Part shown: positions 59,946 through 64,000 of the stretch, piece by piece
Layout: the number at the start of each line of letters is the position of its first letter
Position numbering within the stretch: the stretch's first letter is position 1
Assembly (NCBI GenBank): GCA_964016985.1
Contig: OZ024828.1
Span: 77,149,869-77,213,868, forward strand
Source of the DNA: Anodontia alba
Taxonomy: Eukaryota; Mollusca; Bivalvia; Lucinida; Lucinidae
Direction of reading: 5' to 3'
DNA length: 64,000 nt
Translations under genes and position numbers: made by a program
Notes under the pieces: model-generated
What the model saw: only the letters and a program-made list of their open reading frames with translations
Told to the model about the DNA's origin: nothing
The model's database searches: none

Positions 59946-60263
59946 TTAGTATGCATTCTGAGAATTGTTGAGCTTAGGAAAGATCTTGTCAGTTGATGGT
60001 CTCCACGCCAGAGCGTAGTAAAAGGCCAGAATTACAGCAGTCATGGATACAGAAAGAACAAACAGGACAACGCTGATCTTCTTGGCATAAGTTTTCGCAA
60101 GCGCATGTCCTAGATCAGCACTTTCGTAGGGACTGCTGTGACGATGTTCAACCCGTCCCATAGCCTCCTGAGTCCGGACCATGACACCTTCGGCGAGCTC
60201 TCGAAAAGTCTCAAACGTCTTTCCTAAACCGGAACCAGGACTTGGTCTGCGACGTCGACTCAT
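59946..60263 (-). CDS. Small single-pass membrane protein, 105 residues (paralogue of 23.6 kb)
   Basis: The single coding exon begins at ATG 60,263 in AAAAGATGAGT. Residues 1-40 are basic then charged helical (MSRRRRPSPGSGLGKTFETF). PY is at 45-46. A membrane helix spans about 63-87 (ISVVLFVLSVSMTAVILAFY). The tail has W-x-P-x-T-D-K-I-F at 87-95 and ends KLNNSQNAY. It aligns gap-free over residues 1-104 with the protein at 23,618-23,932, with dense identity only from residue 60 on. A broken duplicate lies 240 bp downstream. The N-terminal halves differ strongly, suggesting relaxed or divergent function outside the membrane/tail module. I find no named family. Confidence 0.78.
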   Translation of the reverse strand: MSRRRRPSPGSGLGKTFETFRELAEGVMVRTQEAMGRVEHRHSSPYESADLGHALAKTYAKKISVVLFVLSVSMTAVILAFYYALAWRPSTDKIFPKLNNSQNAY

Positions 60264-60486
60264 CTTTTATCTGTTATCTGAGTGAACTTGTTTAAATATT
60301 CAAGAGATCTTTGTCCCCTTGCACAATTTGCTTTTTAATATCAAATGATGAACTGAAATTAATTATTTTATTTCCGTATCATTTTGTATCACAAGTTAGT
60401 CGTTGTATTTGACAAAAAACTCTAAAATGTCTACAGATTCCTGGAGGTTTTAAAATTGTCGAAAATTGTCAAAGTAGAAGGTCCTT

Positions 60487-60593
60487 CCCAGATAGCATTC
60501 TTTCTAAATCTACAGCGGGCCGTTATCGGCCCGTCAGCTACCCTGACGGGCCGATAACGGCCCGCTGTAGTTTTAGAAAGAATGCTTACTGGG
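60487..60593. mobile_element. Family L palindromic MITE, copy 3
   Basis: CCCAGATAGCATTCTTTC to GAAAGAATGCTTACTGGG; arms ATCTACAGCGGGCCGTTATC; loop GTCAGCTACCCTGAC. It lies 224 bp upstream of the start codon of the membrane protein gene. Confidence 0.92.
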
Positions 60594-60705
60594 CTGCTAC
60601 TTTAAATTCTCTTACACAGGCTGCTATTGAGTTAATCGTCTCTGAAGACTTCTGTACAGTTATTGCTGCGTTACACGGGCTGCTATAGAAGTAATCATAC
60701 TTAAG

Positions 60706-60922
60706 AATACCAGGCCCAAAGGTTGTAAAACTTTTTTTCTTGCTCAACTCAGCTGAGCATGAATTGTCCTGCTGATACATCTCAAATTACTAACGCATGC
60801 AAATGCTTTCTTGCCAAACATAGCTGGGCATAAAAATGTTGGCATTTTCATATTTATTAGCAGAGAAAATTCCATGTTCAGCTGAGTTGGGTATGAAAAA
60901 AAGTTTTATAACCTTAGGGCCT
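60706..60922. mobile_element. Family P MITE, copy 2
   Basis: AGGCCCAAAGGTTGTAAAAC and GTTTTATAACCTTAGGGCCT are clear inverted ends; AACTCAGCTGAGCATGAATT / CCATGTTCAGCTGAGTT pair inside. Confidence 0.85.
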
Positions 60923-60929
60923 GTGCACT

Positions 60930-61202
60930 TTAATCCTGTGTTGGACCAGGTGATATATAAGTAAACAAATCTAAACTTTGTGATACACCGGGGGCTATAT
61001 ACCTGAGTATATCTGAAGAAATCTCGACACTTTATATGCTATGTTTCACCAGCAGCTATAGCTGAAGATCACAGGACACTTTTTATGCTGTGAAATAAAC
61101 AATGGACATTTCAATAATGTGCCTCATATCCACTTAAGACATAAGCATAGTCAAAGATTTCTGGTGCCATATCAGCTGCTTTAGAATTCTTCATAACTAA
61201 AT
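60930..61202. other. No feature recognised
   Basis: No repeat or exon seen. Confidence 0.3.
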
Positions 61203-61537
61203 ACAGTCGAACCTCGTTATCTCGAACTCGCTTATTTCGAATTTCCGCTTATCTCGAAGTGAAAATCTGGTCCCTGTTTTAACATGACACTATGACAACA
61301 GGTAACAAAATAATGTGGAAAAGAGGAGAAATTGCTCCTAAGGAGCAATTTCTCCTCTTTTCCACATTATTTTATATATATATTTCTAACGTAGTCAAAT
61401 TATATATTCATTTGTTAATTGTGGTTGTTCAATTTATTGTTTTCCTCACTCTCTCAACTCTGATATGTCGAGGTACGGATATCTCGAAGTGTTTCAGTGA
61501 GTCCCTTGGAATTCGAGATAACGAGAGGCGACTGTAT
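61203..61537. mobile_element. Family F MITE, copy 4 with perfect hairpin
   Basis: TACAGTCGAACCTCGTTATC; AATGTGGAAAAGAGGAG-AAATTGCTCC-TAAGG-AGCAATTTCTCC and complement; GATAACGAGAGGCGACTGTA. Confidence 0.92.
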
Positions 61538-62110
61538 TCCTGGTCACGCGTTGAATGTTACTCGATTAATAGTTAAATGAGTCATTGCCACTTTAATGCA
61601 GTATTTTAAATAAACTAGTTTTCCCTATGGAATACTAAACCACAGTTGTGCGGAAGTTTCTGTGAGTTTCATAGTATGCTTCTAAAAGTAAGTTCTACCA
61701 TAACGTGTTAGAAATATTCCATCTCCGAAGTTTAAGACCTTTCCTTTTAGCTTTCTTTGAGCAGAAAAACGTTTATCACGCCGTTTCTGTTTTCCAGTGG
61801 GTGTTAGATGTCACTTCCGGTCGTAAATTGGTACTGAAAGATAAAAGTAAAACATTTCGTCATGGATTAAAACTGAAAATCAGCTTGGCCGACAATTTAC
61901 ATGAAATATCAAGATTAATTTTCTCCTCTGCTTGGCAGAAGATTTATTTGAAATGTCAAGACTTATTATTTGTTTGAAAAATCAAAAACGAACAAACAAA
62001 AAAAAATAAACAACAAAAAAAAAAAAACAACAACAAAAAGCAAAAAAAAAACAGCATAAAAAAACAAACAAAAAAAACAAAAAAAAACAAAAAAACATCA
62101 TAACGATCAT
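61538..62110. repeat. Family R fragment and A-rich tract
   Basis: GACAATTTACATGAAATATC..TTGAAATGTCAAGAC (61,890-61,965) is a family R right half. A-rich sequence with scattered C (AAAACAACAACAAAAAGC) covers 61,980-62,105. Confidence 0.6.
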
Positions 62111-62286
62111 AATGCTATCTGTCTATTGCAGTTGTGATTGACGCTTTAATAGTTATAGGTTGAGCAAACAGAATAACCGTATTTTACCTTAATATTCGGA
62201 CACATTATCTACATCCAGTGCTTGATCTAAATATATGAACAAACTGAAGTTGATTTTACTACCTGATGATGCGTCTAAAGACTGCA

Positions 62287-62393
62287 CCCAGCTAGCATTC
62301 TTTATAAATCTATAGCGGGCCGTTATCGGCCCGTCAGGGTAGCTGACGGGCCGATAACGGCCCGCTGAAGATTTATAAAGAATGCTTACTGGG
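62287..62393. mobile_element. Family L palindromic MITE, copy 4
   Basis: CCCAGCTAGCATTCTTTATA to TAAAGAATGCTTACTGGG, loop GTCAGGGTAGCTGAC (same orientation as 54,973). It is inserted next to the HRGP-family copy at 62.4 kb. Confidence 0.92.
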
Positions 62394-62665
62394 TGCTACT
62401 GAGGCCCAACTCAGTGTCATACAGTTAAAGAGGAAAACAAATTTATCAGCCATAATTGGGTCAATAATCATGCATGCAGCTTGTCGCATAAGCTTTATAT
62501 TACAATCCAACTTTTTATAATGGTTGGCACACTTTTTGAATTGTTCCGAAAATCAGTTTGACTAACAATCCCTCTGAATTAAAAGACTAAGTAACCATAA
62601 AATTCGAACTCCGACAAACCATCGTGTAGAAGTGTTTTCAAGCCCACGTTATATTTGGAAATTAA
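62394..62665 (-). pseudogene. HRGP-family signal-peptide-like exon and upstream, copy at 62.5 kb
   Basis: The minus strand reads MRQAACMIIDPIMADKFVFL, aligned to MNFPRQISCMIVYLIL (42.4 kb). The donor is lost (GTGAGT to CTGAGT). Upstream 62,504-62,660 matches 26,113-26,290 (GAAGTGTTTTCAAGCC, GTTATATTTGGAAAT). No HRG exon follows; the family L palindrome is there instead. Confidence 0.5.
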
Positions 62666-62669
62666 CCCT

Positions 62670-62895
62670 TTCAGCCTTGCAGACTAAAACAATAATTTTT
62701 CAAACAGTGTAGATCTTGATGAGATGACTCATAATGAGCCATCTCATCAGGATCTACCCTGTTTGCAATTCTGTTTTGATTTTTGACTTAGACCTTATTT
62801 GGAACAAAGGTTCTGACAAGATTCAAAGATGGAATAAATGAATATATGTTATTTCGAAGTGGACTCCACTTCGGAAACTCAGGGACGAAAGGGTT
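62670..62895. mobile_element. Family G MITE, TTAACCCTTTC-end subtype
   Basis: TTAACCCTTTCAGCC left; CAGTGTAGATCTTGATGAGATG-ACTCATAATGAGCC-ATCTCATCAGGATC hairpin; CAGGGACGAAAGGGTTAA right. Confidence 0.85.
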
Positions 62896-62899
62896 AATT

Positions 62900-63610
62900 C
62901 AGAATGATGGTGATAAAACCTAGAGAATCCAATCTCTATCGGGAAATCACTGGCCAATTCTGGTTATGAATTTGGAATCATACGTCGATTCATTCGAAAC
63001 AAGAAGCTCATTGTTCAGTAAATGTAATGTCCCTTGTCAGCATACAAAACACCAATTTACAAATACATGTATCAATTCTAACGTAGACAATTAATCAAAA
63101 GACATTTACCAGCTGCCACCTTCATTTAGTTTGACATATTAGAATGCTGTTTTTATTTCGGATGATCAGCACAAAAATTATAACGGACTGATTAATATCT
63201 GAATTTTCGCTGGGCCCACATGTCCAAATGTACCGAACTAATTAATATCTGAATTTTCGCTGGGCCCACATACCCAAAGGTACTTCTTCTGACGTTGCGA
63301 CTCAAATAAACCATTATAAAACACTGCGGAGAACGAAAATAAGATTGAAAGTGTAGAAAACTCAAGAAATAGCTACATGTTTTGTTATATAATTTACAGT
63401 TCCTAGACATGTGTAGGTTGTAACTTGAATTATCGAATGTCCCTTGTAGGCTTATGTATCATGTCTATAACAGAAATCAACACCCTTAAAGATACATGCA
63501 AGAACATAAAAAATCCCATTACAATTCCGAGTTATTTATGTTATTCCAAGTTATTAATGCTATTTCGAATTACCTATGCTATTTCGAGTTATTTGTGTTA
63601 TTTGATTTAT
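62900..63610. repeat. 58-bp tandem duplication; otherwise unassigned
   Basis: GAACTAATTAATATCTGAATT followed by TTCGCTGGGCCCACAT occurs twice (about 63,185-63,221 and 63,236-63,272). A short GAGTTATTTATGTTATTCC-like repeat lies at 63,520-63,615. No gene is seen. Confidence 0.6.
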
Positions 63611-63614
63611 GTTA

Positions 63615-63990
63615 TTCAGATGACGGCCTCTTCGTAAAACTTTGACCACTGGGTTGGGGCTTGACGATATGTCTTTGGCTTGGCCCGCCGTGGTTCAACT
63701 ATTGGTTTTCATTTACTGTGGCAGTAGAATTAGCCATGAGTACTCGTCTCTGTTTATCATTGTGATTTTAAGTTTTATGTTTTCGCTTTGGTGCATTGAC
63801 TGAGTTGGGAGCCTTTATGCGAACCGATTTTTTTTTATGTATTTCGGCATAAAGAGTAGCATTGGGACCCAGGGTGAAGTTGGCTAGCTGTAAAAGTGCT
63901 TTAACACCCCCCCCACTCCCCCCCTCCCCCGTTGGTTTATTCTTCTGACCGTTCTAAGGCGGTGATCCCGGAGTAAGTCTTATGCTTTGT
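63615..63990 (+). pseudogene. HRGP-family exon, copy at 63.7 kb, and downstream sequence
   Basis: The + strand in the conserved frame reads RYVFGLARRGSTIGF after a TGA, aligned to AIDVYGRVHRGSI (42.2 kb) and LNVCFLAQRGPTGVF (54.8 kb). Flanking DNA to 63,970 (CCCCCCTCCCCCGTTGG, GACCGTTCTAAGGCGGTGATCC) matches 55,215-55,275. The stop and lack of an acceptor mark it as decayed. Confidence 0.45.
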
Positions 63991-64000
63991 GGTTTATTCT

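Overview
The window is animal nuclear DNA, most likely from a bivalve mollusc. Coding sequence is sparse and split by introns with GT..AG borders, AATAAA signals follow the stop codons, CA/GT microsatellites and tRNA-derived SINEs are present, and there are very many short hairpin-type transposable elements. Several repeats (the 'CAGTGTAGACC' and 'TGATCAGG' hairpins, elements starting AGCTCACC or TATACCCCGCCACA) look like repeats I associate with dreissenid mussels and other heterodont bivalves. That placement is from memory and is an inference. There is no CRISPR array, operon, rRNA or functional tRNA. Repeat families are given local letters (A, B, C, E, F, G, H, I, J, L, P, Q, R, S, T, V), used only to link entries.

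Left part (1-8.4 kb, + strand): the last four exons (504-702, 1329-1506, 4669-4774, 7552-8399) of one protein-coding gene whose 5' part lies outside the window. All junction phases agree across the four exons. The 442-residue product portion has a globular N-terminal part and a charged C-terminal part carrying two copies of an L-x-A-x-R-R-x-S-D motif; I do not recognise the family. Its introns are packed with elements, including two large non-autonomous elements with internal tandem arrays.

Middle (8.4-53 kb): mostly mobile and repetitive DNA. It includes a LINE 3'-end pseudogene (16.5-17.0 kb), a complete but inactivated Tc1/mariner-type transposon with TA flanks (49,533-51,619), tRNA-derived SINEs, microsatellites, dozens of palindromic MITEs, and a block at 46-53 kb rich in TGACGTCA sites. 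A small intact gene at 23,618-23,932 (- strand) encodes a 104-residue single-pass membrane protein. Five 25-bp repeats, four of them with a CCAATCA box, lie just upstream of its start.

Right part (53-64 kb): a paralogue of that membrane protein (59,946-60,263, - strand, 105 residues, aligns without gaps) and a frameshifted copy of its 3' half (59,579-59,708). Both end in the same ~55-bp minisatellite, which occupies 58.1-59.9 kb.

Scattered from 25 to 64 kb are at least seven decayed pieces of one low-copy sequence family. They share a signal-peptide-like exon, a short exon encoding '..NVC..(A/T)HRGP.C.F', and a second hydrophobic segment. This 'HRGP' family, split by MITEs and present in both orientations, is the least explained protein-like signal in the window. 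I see no convincing new multi-gene system; the most original signals are the small membrane-protein pair with its CCAAT array, the HRGP family, and the regulatory-motif arrays carried inside transposons.
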